Shown here piece after piece: positions 9,872 through 18,176 of a stretch of DNA of 39,898 bases (positions are counted from its first letter, which is position 1; each line of letters opens with the position of its first letter). Made by a program: the position numbers and the translations under genes. The notes beneath the pieces are model-generated. The model was not told the origin of the DNA and did not search any database. It saw only the letters and a list, made by a program, of their open reading frames with translations. Source of the DNA: a bacterium. Its GTDB lineage: Bacteria; Actinomycetota; Coriobacteriia; Coriobacteriales; CADBOM01. Location: assembly GCA_024698685.1 (NCBI GenBank), contig JAILQZ010000076.1, positions 1-39,898 of the forward strand, in the 5' to 3' direction.

Positions 9872-9912
9872 GTTGTGCCGGATGCCTTCGGGTGTCCGGC
9901 ACAACTGCGTTT
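9872..9912 (+). terminator. strong hairpin with UUCG tetraloop, likely terminator of the flavoenzyme gene
   Basis: GTTGTGCCGGATGCC-TTCG-GGTGTCCGGCACAAC (15-bp stem including G-U pairs), then TGCGTTTT. Confidence 0.65.
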
Positions 9913-10009
9913 TCGGGGGTCTGCGGCGCGTCGATTCGCGCGACAGCGGCATCCAACGCGGCCAAAACTTGCGGTTTTGTGCGATTTCAGCATTTTTCGC
10001 CAACGAGCT

Positions 10010-10209
10010 GGCCATTTTTTCCGACTTATGTACGATTATTCGGAGTGATTTCCAGGTCACAAAAATGGACAACCCATCTGACCTGCGGTTTTGCTGATAC
10101 GAACACGGCAATTTCGAATCAGCGCTGAAAAAATCGTACATAAGTCGATATTTTTGCCACCTGTCTAGCTAAAAACTAAAAAATCGTTCAAAAGTCGGAT
10201 TTTTGGCCA
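10010..10209. repeat. three copies of a short intergenic repeat, core AATCGTACATAAGTCG(GA)
   Basis: Copy 1 inverted at 10022-10037 (CGACTTATGTACGATT). Copy 2 at 10132-10147 (AATCGTACATAAGTCG). Copy 3 at 10182-10197 (AATCGTTCAAAAGTCG, 2 mismatches). Copies 1 and 3 also share a flanking A/T run and GGCCA. Confidence 0.8.
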
Positions 10210-10262
10210 TCGATCTCGGCGATCGCGGCTGGCAAAGGCTTCAAAAGCGCTCGCATTTCCCT

Positions 10263-10290
10263 TTGATTGAAACGGCAGTCCGTTTAAAAT
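10263..10290 (+). promoter_or_regulatory. putative sigma70-type promoter with operator dyad in the spacer
   Basis: TTGATT (10263-10268), N16, TAAAAT (10285-10290). Spacer contains the perfect palindrome AAACGG-CAGT-CCGTTT (10270-10285). Confidence 0.4.
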
Positions 10291-10301
10291 GGAAATATCG
10301 T

Positions 10302-10330
10302 GCATCCACATGCGGGAAACATGTGGATGC
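10302..10330 (+). promoter_or_regulatory. perfect 11-bp inverted repeat/hairpin in the 5' UTR of the molybdoenzyme gene
   Basis: GCATCCACATG-CGGGAAA-CATGTGGATGC, ending 25 nt before the ATG at 10356. Confidence 0.6.
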
Positions 10331-10355
10331 GGAAGGAAAAGGAAGGGCAATCATC

Positions 10356-12911
10356 ATGGCTGACTACCAAGAATTCCTGGATTCAATCGATCGCGAGGCC
10401 TACCATGCAGGGGAGTGGCAGTGGGAGGAGGACGGCTACACCGTCACCCGCACATACCACTATTCGCCGCCGGGGTGCCATACCTCGTGCGGAATCCTGA
10501 TCTACGTCAAGGACGGCAAGGTCGAGAAGGTCGAGGGCGACCCGCTCGATCCGTGCACCAACGGCAAGCTCTGCATCAAGTGCCTCATGCTTCCCGAGGC
10601 CATCAACAGCCCACAGCGCGTGAAGTACCCGATGCGGCGCGCGGGCGAGCGCGGGGAGAACAAGTGGGAGCGCATCACCTGGGACGAGGCCTACGACGAG
10701 ATCGAGGCCAAGGTCCGCGAGATCTGGGAGACCGACGGCGGCTACGCGATCATGTGCATCCACGGCACCGGCCGCAACATCAACTGGCAGGTTCCTTTCT
10801 TCGGTCAGGCCGCGCTGAAGACGCCGAACATCTCGACCTTCGCGTTCACTGGCTTCTCCTGCTACATGCCGCGCGTGTGCGGCTGCATCGCGCCCTTCGG
10901 CGACTTCACCGTGGTGGACGCGTCGCAGTGCCACGAGGAGCGCTACAACAACGAGGAGTGGGTTCCGCCAGAGGTCCTGGTGGTCTGGGGAAACGAGCCG
11001 CTGGCATCAAACGCCGATGGCTACATCGGCCACTGGCTCGTGCAGTGCGTCCAGATGGGCACGCGGATCATCTCGATCGACCCGCGCCTCACGTGGTGGG
11101 GCGCTCGCGCCGAGCACTGGCTGCAGATCAGGCCGGGCACCGATGCCGCGCTCGCGTGCGCATGGCTCAACGTGATCATCGAGGAGGATCTCTACGACCA
11201 CGAGGCGGTCGAGTACTGGTGCGCCGGCTTCGACCAGCTCGCCGAGGCGGTCAAGGAGATGACCCCGGAGTGGGCTGCGCCCATCTGCGACCTCGATGCC
11301 GACGACATCCGCGCCTCCGCGCGAACCTACGCGGCCGGAAACCCCTCGGCCATCCAGTGGGGCCTCTCGTTCGACCAGCAGCTCTCCGCGATGGCGCTGT
11401 GCCTCGCAGGCTGCGACCTCATGGCCATCTGCGGCAACGTCGACGTGCCCGGCGGCAACATCCTCGTGCACAACGCGTTCGAATGCAATGCGGGCTACGC
11501 ATCGGGCGAGGCCTTCACGCCGCCTGAGTGGCGCGCTCTCAAGCTCAACAACAGCTTCGGCCTCGGTATCGAAGGTGGCGATTTCGTGGCTCACGCGGCG
11601 TCTGACCCGCTCCTGCAGGCAATCGAGGAGGACTTCCCATATCCGATCAAGATGCTGTGGATGCAATCGTCCAACACCATCTCGTGCCCGGGCATGGACG
11701 CGCCGCGCGTTCTGGCCGCGATGCAGAAGGTCCCCTTCATCGTCAATGCCGACCCGTTCCTCACGCCGACCTCTGTCGCCTGCGCCGACATCCTGCTGCC
11801 GGTGGCGATGAGCGCCGAGCGCAACTCGGCCCGCACCTGGTGGACCCCGGCTCGCGCGATGGTCGCGGTCACGCAGTTCTACGAGGCCAAATCGGACGAG
11901 ACGATCATCATTGAGCTGGGCAAGCGCCTCAACCCCGAGGTCTTCGGCCAGTGGGACAACGACATCGACTTCCTCAACTGGTACCTCCACGACGGCACCG
12001 GCTCGTTCTCCGCTACCACCGAGGCCACGGATCAGAGCGGCTCCGTCAACTCCGGCAAGACGCTCTTCCCGGCGGACAAGGACTGGATCAACCTCGTCCA
12101 GGATCCCGACATGTGCGGTCACAGGTACGACGAGTTCAACGCCACCTATTACAAGGCCGCCAAGGGCATGTTCAGGCCCGATGGCTCCGTCGGCTACGGC
12201 ACCCCGTCCGGCCGTCTCGAGCTCACCCCGCTGCTCTACCAGTACTGGGGCCTGCGCACCACGCCGTTCCACACCGAGCCGCCCTACGGCCCGATCTCCA
12301 CGCCCGAGCTCATGGAGGAGTACCCGCTCATCCTCACGTGCGGCGGTCGCTCCTTCGAGTTCTTCCATAGCGAGCATCGACAGCTGCCCACGGCGCGCGA
12401 GTTGCATCCCGTGCCGCTGGTGATGATCAACCCGAAGACCGCGGAGAAGTACGGCATCCACGAGGGCCAGTGGGTGTGGATCGAGAACGACCATGGCCGC
12501 TTCAAGCAGGTCGCCAAGATCACCCCGCGTGTCAACGAGAAGACCGTCCACGCCGAGCACGGCTGGTGGTTCCCAGAGGCCAGGCCAGAGGCGCCGTACT
12601 TCTTCGACACCTTCGAGTCGAACCCCAACAACTGCACGCGCGCTTTCCTCGCAGGGCAGGGAGGCGTAGGCTCGCCGATCAAGTCGATGATCTGCAAGAT
12701 CTACCCGGTGCAGGATGGCGACATCACGCCCACGCAGGTGGTTGCCGAGCAGGGCAACTTCGATCAGTACGTAAAGATGGAGTCGCCGCGCAAGGCCGAG
12801 ATCGAGAAGTTCCACGAGCTTACTGCCAAGGGCTGGTCGTTCAATCCGTGGACCAACGAGGTCACCGATCCTGAGACTGGCGAGAAAGCCAACCTCAAGG
12901 AGTTCGTCTAA
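10356..12911 (+). CDS. molybdopterin-dependent oxidoreductase (DMSO reductase superfamily), cytoplasmic-type catalytic subunit without obvious Tat signal
   Basis: Fe-S motif SPPGCHTSCGILIYVKDGKVEKVEGDPLDPCTNGKLCIKCL, ITWDEAYDEIEAKVREIW, GNVDVPGGNILV, PTSVACADILLPVAMSAERNSARTWW, molydopterin-dinucleotide-binding C-terminus. The upstream in-frame ORF extension from 10203 runs through intergenic repeats. Confidence 0.9.
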   Translation: MADYQEFLDSIDREAYHAGEWQWEEDGYTVTRTYHYSPPGCHTSCGILIYVKDGKVEKVEGDPLDPCTNGKLCIKCLMLPEAINSPQRVKYPMRRAGERGENKWERITWDEAYDEIEAKVREIWETDGGYAIMCIHGTGRNINWQVPFFGQAALKTPNISTFAFTGFSCYMPRVCGCIAPFGDFTVVDASQCHEERYNNEEWVPPEVLVVWGNEPLASNADGYIGHWLVQCVQMGTRIISIDPRLTWWGARAEHWLQIRPGTDAALACAWLNVIIEEDLYDHEAVEYWCAGFDQLAEAVKEMTPEWAAPICDLDADDIRASARTYAAGNPSAIQWGLSFDQQLSAMALCLAGCDLMAICGNVDVPGGNILVHNAFECNAGYASGEAFTPPEWRALKLNNSFGLGIEGGDFVAHAASDPLLQAIEEDFPYPIKMLWMQSSNTISCPGMDAPRVLAAMQKVPFIVNADPFLTPTSVACADILLPVAMSAERNSARTWWTPARAMVAVTQFYEAKSDETIIIELGKRLNPEVFGQWDNDIDFLNWYLHDGTGSFSATTEATDQSGSVNSGKTLFPADKDWINLVQDPDMCGHRYDEFNATYYKAAKGMFRPDGSVGYGTPSGRLELTPLLYQYWGLRTTPFHTEPPYGPISTPELMEEYPLILTCGGRSFEFFHSEHRQLPTARELHPVPLVMINPKTAEKYGIHEGQWVWIENDHGRFKQVAKITPRVNEKTVHAEHGWWFPEARPEAPYFFDTFESNPNNCTRAFLAGQGGVGSPIKSMICKIYPVQDGDITPTQVVAEQGNFDQYVKMESPRKAEIEKFHELTAKGWSFNPWTNEVTDPETGEKANLKEFV

Positions 12912-12945
12912 ACCCGCAGCAGCAGCGTTCATAGCACTACCTAGT

Positions 12946-12976
12946 GCCCCGATGCCGAGTGCGTCGGGGCTCTTTT
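12946..12976 (+). terminator. rho-independent terminator of the molybdoenzyme gene
   Basis: GCCCCGA-TGCCGAGTGCG-TCGGGGC followed by TCTTTT. Confidence 0.8.
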
Positions 12977-13179
12977 ACAGTTCCAGTAGGCTATAACCTG
13001 CAGCCAACTCATCACTCCTCCTTCCTTCAAATGCTGGATTCAAATCAGGGTCCGCCATGCTTTTCTTTCTAAATTTGCGCACTTCGCGTCCGCGCGAAAT
13101 CGCGACAAGCGCAGCAGTTGCGCGCCCCGACACTTGTGCTACACTTGTAAACGCTTGGAGACAGGCCGATTTCCTGTGG

Positions 13180-13460
13180 CCTCGCAGGGGTTACGGCAGG
13201 CGGGTGGCACGCGCCGCCGGCAAGCGCGTTACCTGCGGGGATGAACAAGTGAACCAGGTGGGAATCCTGGGTGGGGCCGCCGCTGTATGCGACAAGCGTG
13301 AACGTCCCGAGGGCGAAAGCCGGTCACTGGGGCAACCTGGGAAGGCTGGCGTTCACGCGCAGGATGGCGCAGGCGGGTGCGGGCAAGATCGCGGGCAACC
13401 GCGCGGCGCCGCAACCGCAGACGCGCGTCTGAGAGTCGCGAGCCAGAAGACCTACGGGAA
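13180..13460 (+). ncRNA. cobalamin (B12) riboswitch
   Basis: Core elements in order: GAACCAGGTGGGAATCCTGGGTGGGGCCGCCGCTGT, CCCGAGGGCGAAAGCCGGTCACTGGGGCAACCTGGGAAGGC, and terminal B12 box GAGAGTCGCGAGCCAGAAGACCTACGG. Boundaries approximate. Confidence 0.88.
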
Positions 13461-13797
13461 TGGAAGATACGCTGTCTGCGATCGCCAAGTCGCAGGCGGA
13501 GACCAAGGTGCATCACGGGCCGCGCCGCAAGCGTCCAGCAGACGCTCGCTGCGGCCTGTCTGTATTTTGGGGCGGCGCGCCGTGCGCCGCATCATACCAG
13601 AGGGGGCGGGCTCTCTCTCTTCGTATCGGGGATCGGAACGGGGTTTCGAAGGGAAACCCATGGTCCGGCTGAGGCGTGCGCGCGCATGCCCCGACCTCGA
13701 TCCGGTCCTCGTTGCCTGCAAGGGCACGTGCCGCGCCAAGCGGCAGGACGAAAGGCCCCGCGGAAGGTCGCGGGCCGCGAAGAGAGGAGGAAACCTT

Positions 13798-16700
13798 ATG
13801 AGAGAGAAGCCCCTATCCACCAAGAGAGGGTTGCGCTTCCTGGGCATGCTGCTGGCATCGCTGGTGCTGGCGTTCGGCCTTGCGCTCCCTGCCTTTGCAG
13901 AATCGGGGGGGTCTGATTCAGGAGATGAGATCTGCCTCCTGGACAACGAGGTCTGGGCGTCCATATCCGGAGCCGACGTCGTATCCGCGGTTGAGACAGA
14001 GGTCCCAGAGGACTTCGCGCCCGAGCTATTCCCCGAGGCTAAGTGCTGGGACGTGACGCTGTCGGGCATCGAGGAGTACGACGAGATCACCCTCTCGGCT
14101 CGCACGCTGGGCGACCCTCCGACGCAGGATGATTTCTCCAAGGCGCTGTCGACCGCGGGGTTCTCGAGCGAGGATGAGCTAGACCAGGGGACGTGGTTCG
14201 AAATCCGATCCATGGCGATAGCTAACTACGTGCAGGATGCCGCGAGGTACGACTACGTGCTCGAGATCGAGCTCGAGGACGGCGAGATGATGTTCGTCCT
14301 GTTCTACTACAGGGACAACATCGCGGTATACGATCCCGACCTGGCCACCCCCGCCGCCCTGATCTTCAGGTTCCACATCGACAATTCGACCCCGCCTGAC
14401 CCTCAGCCATCTGATCAGATGATTACGAAAGCTATCCCGTTATGTGGTCAATTCGAGAATGAAAATGCGCTCTACGGATCAGTTGAACATGAGCAGAATG
14501 CCTATGCATGCGACCATGCAACTTATCTGGTAGTCCCAAATGACGTTGATAAGGTAGATGTGGCGCTTACATTCAACGCTAATGATTACGAAGTAGCAGT
14601 CAACGGTGTCGCTCAAAGGCCGATATCAGACGAAAACGAGCTAGTAGTTTCGCTAAATGCCGCCCCCAAGTCGAGATTTGGTATGTCTCAAGATTCCGTA
14701 AACTCGATTGTTGTTACAAAGGGCGACAAGGCGACAACGTATAAGGTGTTTGTTGTCAGTCAAAGATTTGATGATCTGCCCAGTTCAGTCGTTGAGTATC
14801 TCTGCATTGGATCCCAGTACACTAACGATCGCAGTGGTGCAGGCGATTATGGAACAAGGGCTGTGCGATCTCTTGTTGGAAGTAATTATTCTGCTGGCGG
14901 AGAGGCTTCAGGTCCAGTGTCTCTTGGCGGGTTCGGCGGATACATCATTTACAAGTTCGACGACCCAATCAAGGATGATTCGAATAATCCTTACGGAATA
15001 GATTTCATTGTTTTCGGCAACGCATATAAGGGGAGTCAAGAATTTGGCGAGCCAGGTCAAGTCTGGGTTAGTGAAGATGGCGAGACTTGGTATGCGCTTG
15101 CGGGTGGCATGCACTATGAGGATTACGCAAGTTGGGATTACTCGATAACGTATTCCAAGAATGGTAATGGAAGTACGACGATTACAGATGCTAATGGGAG
15201 CTCAAAAACGTACCGTGATCTCTATTATCCCGATCCACTTAAATACCCCTATTTTGATTCCAGTGGACAAAGCGATGATAGCCTGACGGTATCTGGGATT
15301 TGTTTCGAGTCCGAAAATGAGCTTGATCCTTCTGGAAGCGAAATGGCTCAACATGCTGGTTTTGGATATGCTGACCTTGGGAGCTCAGGGACGAAGTTGC
15401 CTGATGAAAGTACAGAAGGCTGGATGGAATATAACATCCCAGATCCTGAAAACTCGGGTTCTACAATTGGCTCCATTTTGAGTGAGGTGGGATACGAAAA
15501 GCTCGCCCGCAATATTGCACTGAATCCTTATGCTGATTATCCATCTGGCGATGATATAGGTAATTATGACGCCCCAACCGATGGCATGGATCTCGCGTGG
15601 GCTGTTGACAAAGACGGTCAGCCTGTAGATGTTAGCAACAAGGAATTCCATTACGTAAAAATTGTGACCGCGACCAATATTGTAAATCCGTCGCTCGGTG
15701 AGAAGTCCACCGAGGTCAACATGGTGCGTGTGGCGCAAGCTGCCGACTCTGCAGTTGGCAAGACCGGCGCACCGGCGAAGATTACGGTTGACGGCGTTGA
15801 TGTCCCACTTGAGGACGGCAAGTTCGTCTATGACGATGTTGTCGTTGACGGCGCTTTCCAAGTTGCCGTCGATGCTCCTGAGGATGCGCACGTCTACATC
15901 AACAACAACTGCGCCGCTAGCGCGGACTACGACAAGATTCCCGACCACAAGATCATCCGCGTGATCGTTCAGGAGGGCGAGAAGGAGCCCGCAATCTACA
16001 TTCTCAACCTTGTTGAGGGCGAGCTGCCGGATATCAACACTCCGCCCGCCCTGGCTGATGACGTTGCGGCTGCTGTTGAGGCCGAGGCAGTTGTCGGCGA
16101 GCCCTACGTTGTCGATCTGAGCGGAATCTTCGTGGACGAGGATGGCGACGAGATCACCTACAAGGTGACGGATCACAGCGGCGTTACCGTCGACATCCCC
16201 GCTATCTACAGTTTCACCTACGAGGAGCCTGGCACCTATACGCTGGTGTTCACCGCCAATGACGGCCAGGCTGACTCGCCGACCTACACGGTGACTCTGA
16301 CCGTTTCCGAGCCCGCTCCCGCCTACGCCCCCGGCTGGAACAGAGACGCAGATGGAGATTGGATCTACGTCAACGAGGACGGCTCGATCCGCACCAACGG
16401 CTGGGCCAAGGACTCCAAGGGCTGGTGCTACCTCGGCGATGACGGCAAGATCGTCAAGTCGAAGTGGATCAAGGACACCAACGGCGAGTGGTACTACCTC
16501 AAGGACAACGGATACATGGCTGCCAACGAGTGGGCAAAGGACAGCCACGGCTGGATGTATATGGCATCCAACGGAAAGATCACCAAGGGCAAGTGGGTCA
16601 AGTACAAGGGAGAGTGGTACTACCTCAAGGCCAACGGCTACATGGCCGCCAACGAGTGGGCCAAGGATTCCAAGGGCTGGATGTACATGGACTCCTCGGG

Positions 16701-16839
16701 CAAGATCACCAAGAGCAAGTGGGTCAAATACAACGGATCGTGGTACTACCTGAAGGCCGACGGCTATATGGCCACTGGCACGCAGACCATCAATGGCAAG
16801 ACCTACAAGTTCGCGAGTTCGGGCAAGTGGATCAGCTAG
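13798..16839 (+). CDS. large secreted surface protein with signal peptide, Ig/cadherin-like domain and C-terminal cell-wall/choline-binding-type repeats; downstream of the cobalamin riboswitch
   Basis: RBS gagaggaggaaacctt before ATG at 13798; signal peptide MREKPLSTKRGLRFLGMLLASLVLAFGLALPAFAES. C-terminus has repeated GWAKDSKGW.YL...GKIVKSKWIK..NGEWYYLK.NGYMAANEWAKDS units. The ORF-track start at 13057 reads through the riboswitch and is rejected. Confidence 0.88.
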   Translation: MREKPLSTKRGLRFLGMLLASLVLAFGLALPAFAESGGSDSGDEICLLDNEVWASISGADVVSAVETEVPEDFAPELFPEAKCWDVTLSGIEEYDEITLSARTLGDPPTQDDFSKALSTAGFSSEDELDQGTWFEIRSMAIANYVQDAARYDYVLEIELEDGEMMFVLFYYRDNIAVYDPDLATPAALIFRFHIDNSTPPDPQPSDQMITKAIPLCGQFENENALYGSVEHEQNAYACDHATYLVVPNDVDKVDVALTFNANDYEVAVNGVAQRPISDENELVVSLNAAPKSRFGMSQDSVNSIVVTKGDKATTYKVFVVSQRFDDLPSSVVEYLCIGSQYTNDRSGAGDYGTRAVRSLVGSNYSAGGEASGPVSLGGFGGYIIYKFDDPIKDDSNNPYGIDFIVFGNAYKGSQEFGEPGQVWVSEDGETWYALAGGMHYEDYASWDYSITYSKNGNGSTTITDANGSSKTYRDLYYPDPLKYPYFDSSGQSDDSLTVSGICFESENELDPSGSEMAQHAGFGYADLGSSGTKLPDESTEGWMEYNIPDPENSGSTIGSILSEVGYEKLARNIALNPYADYPSGDDIGNYDAPTDGMDLAWAVDKDGQPVDVSNKEFHYVKIVTATNIVNPSLGEKSTEVNMVRVAQAADSAVGKTGAPAKITVDGVDVPLEDGKFVYDDVVVDGAFQVAVDAPEDAHVYINNNCAASADYDKIPDHKIIRVIVQEGEKEPAIYILNLVEGELPDINTPPALADDVAAAVEAEAVVGEPYVVDLSGIFVDEDGDEITYKVTDHSGVTVDIPAIYSFTYEEPGTYTLVFTANDGQADSPTYTVTLTVSEPAPAYAPGWNRDADGDWIYVNEDGSIRTNGWAKDSKGWCYLGDDGKIVKSKWIKDTNGEWYYLKDNGYMAANEWAKDSHGWMYMASNGKITKGKWVKYKGEWYYLKANGYMAANEWAKDSKGWMYMDSSGKITKSKWVKYNGSWYYLKADGYMATGTQTINGKTYKFASSGKWIS
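16333..16836 (+). repeat. cell-wall-binding repeat region (about 20-aa alternating units) inside the surface protein
   Basis: Repeated units such as GWAKDSKGWCYLGDDGKIVKSKWIKDTNGEWYYLKDNGYMAANEWAKDSHGWMYMASNGKITKGKWVKYKGEWYYLKANGYMAANEW. Confidence 0.85.
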
Positions 16840-16895
16840 CCTGCAAGCTACATTCGAGCTGATCTGGCGCTGCAGCGCGCCAAGCCGCGAACCAA

Positions 16896-16924
16896 AGGGG
16901 CGCTCGCAAATCGCGGGCGCCCCT
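16896..16924 (+). terminator. GC-rich hairpin downstream of the surface-protein gene (no U-tract)
   Basis: AGGGGCGCTCGC / GCGGGCGCCCCT stem with one G-U pair. Confidence 0.5.
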
Positions 16925-17003
16925 GCTGCTATTGGGCCGCATGAATAGGCATTTTCGGTTATAGTGTTTCCGTTGGATACATGACGAAATACGCGAGGTT
17001 GAA

Positions 17004-18173
17004 ATGAAGAGAAAAAGCCTGAAGGTAGCCTTCAGTTGGGCGTTTGCGCTCGCGCTGGCCATATCGCTTTTCGCGCTAGTCGCTTGCTCGGGGTCGGGCG
17101 GGAACTCCGGCATCGAGCAGTTGACCTTCGCCCGCAATTCCGCGGATTCGCTGACGCTTTCCTGGGTTGACTCCACCGATTCCGGATCCGAGGCCTACAC
17201 GGTGATCCGCCGCTGCACAGACCAAGAGGATGCACAGTGGAACGTTGTTGGGAGCATCGAGTCCAACGGAGCTGCAGATGGCAAGGCCGTCGAGTTCACC
17301 GACAAGCTTCCCTCAAGCGATCCGATCATCTACGAGTATCGCGTGATCCCTAAGGGAGCCAGCGATGTGGAGGAGCTTGTTGCGAAGGACAGGGTGGATT
17401 CCGCTCCCGGCGCTTCTATCTACGCCAGCTCGATCCTGATCTGCCTCGACCCCGGCCACTATGCTGGCTGCAATGACGTGCCCGATGGGGAGTATCCGTA
17501 TTGCGAGGGCGACGTCATGCTCGACCTCGCGAAGGCGCTGCAAGAGGACCTGCTCGGCTACGGCATCACCTGCAAGCTGACCCGCGACTCGGGCAGCATC
17601 ACCCTCGGAGGCCTGACCGATGCCGACCTCGATTCGGCGAATCCGGCGCTGAGGGGTGAGCAGGCCGAGGGCTGCAACCTCTTCATTTCGCTCCACACCG
17701 GCTCCAATCAGGAGAACGTGAACAGGCACGAAACCTACGACCAGCCCATCGGCATCACCAAGACGATCGTGCTGATGAACAAGCAGGCCGTAAAGGACCC
17801 GTATGCGATTGCGGTTGGAAACGAGATAGGGAAGCGCGTCACTGCGACCAACTACGAGCATGGCTATGCAAGCTTGGAGGAGTTCGGCGCGGCGGAGTCG
17901 TTCGCCGACATGACCGCATGGACCGATGAGTTCAATGATGCCCTTCATACCAAGGGAACGCTCTGCTACTCGAACAAGGGCGATGCACGCGATTACGGCG
18001 TGCTCGAGGGTGCGGATAGCATCGGGGTCAGCGGCATGGTGATCGAGCACGCCTTCCATACGGTGCCTGTCATGCGCAAGGCGTTCAATAAGGAGGACCT
18101 TGTTGCCGAATGGGCGGCATGCGATGCCGAGGGAATCGCGGTAGGGTTCGGATTCCTCATCGAAGAGGATTGA
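17004..18173 (+). CDS. lipoprotein with fibronectin-III-like segment and N-acetylmuramoyl-L-alanine amidase (Amidase_3) domain
   Basis: Lipobox LFALVACSG; amidase motifs ICLDPGHYAG...YCEGDVMLDLAKALQEDL...LTRDSG...LFISLHTGS...VIEHAFHT. Confidence 0.8.
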   Translation: MKRKSLKVAFSWAFALALAISLFALVACSGSGGNSGIEQLTFARNSADSLTLSWVDSTDSGSEAYTVIRRCTDQEDAQWNVVGSIESNGAADGKAVEFTDKLPSSDPIIYEYRVIPKGASDVEELVAKDRVDSAPGASIYASSILICLDPGHYAGCNDVPDGEYPYCEGDVMLDLAKALQEDLLGYGITCKLTRDSGSITLGGLTDADLDSANPALRGEQAEGCNLFISLHTGSNQENVNRHETYDQPIGITKTIVLMNKQAVKDPYAIAVGNEIGKRVTATNYEHGYASLEEFGAAESFADMTAWTDEFNDALHTKGTLCYSNKGDARDYGVLEGADSIGVSGMVIEHAFHTVPVMRKAFNKEDLVAEWAACDAEGIAVGFGFLIEED

Positions 18174-18176
18174 TGG

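Noticed and set aside
7793-10141. 782-aa minus-strand ORF opposite the flavoenzyme
   Set aside because: Composition is a mirror of the sense gene and it runs through a terminator hairpin and repeats; no recognisable domain.
10010-10209. Insertion sequence or transposase remnant
   Set aside because: No transposase ORF, no target-site duplication recognised; only short repeated motifs.
11007-12932. 641-aa minus-strand ORF opposite the molybdoenzyme
   Set aside because: Antisense shadow of a well-supported gene; Leu/Val/Asp/Arg-rich low-complexity sequence.
13057-13797. N-terminal extension of the 1260-aa ORF-track call 13057..16839
   Set aside because: This part overlaps the cobalamin riboswitch and structured leader. 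A strong RBS and signal peptide start at 13798.
16333-16836. CRISPR or satellite DNA
   Set aside because: Coding cell-wall-binding repeats in frame with the surface protein.
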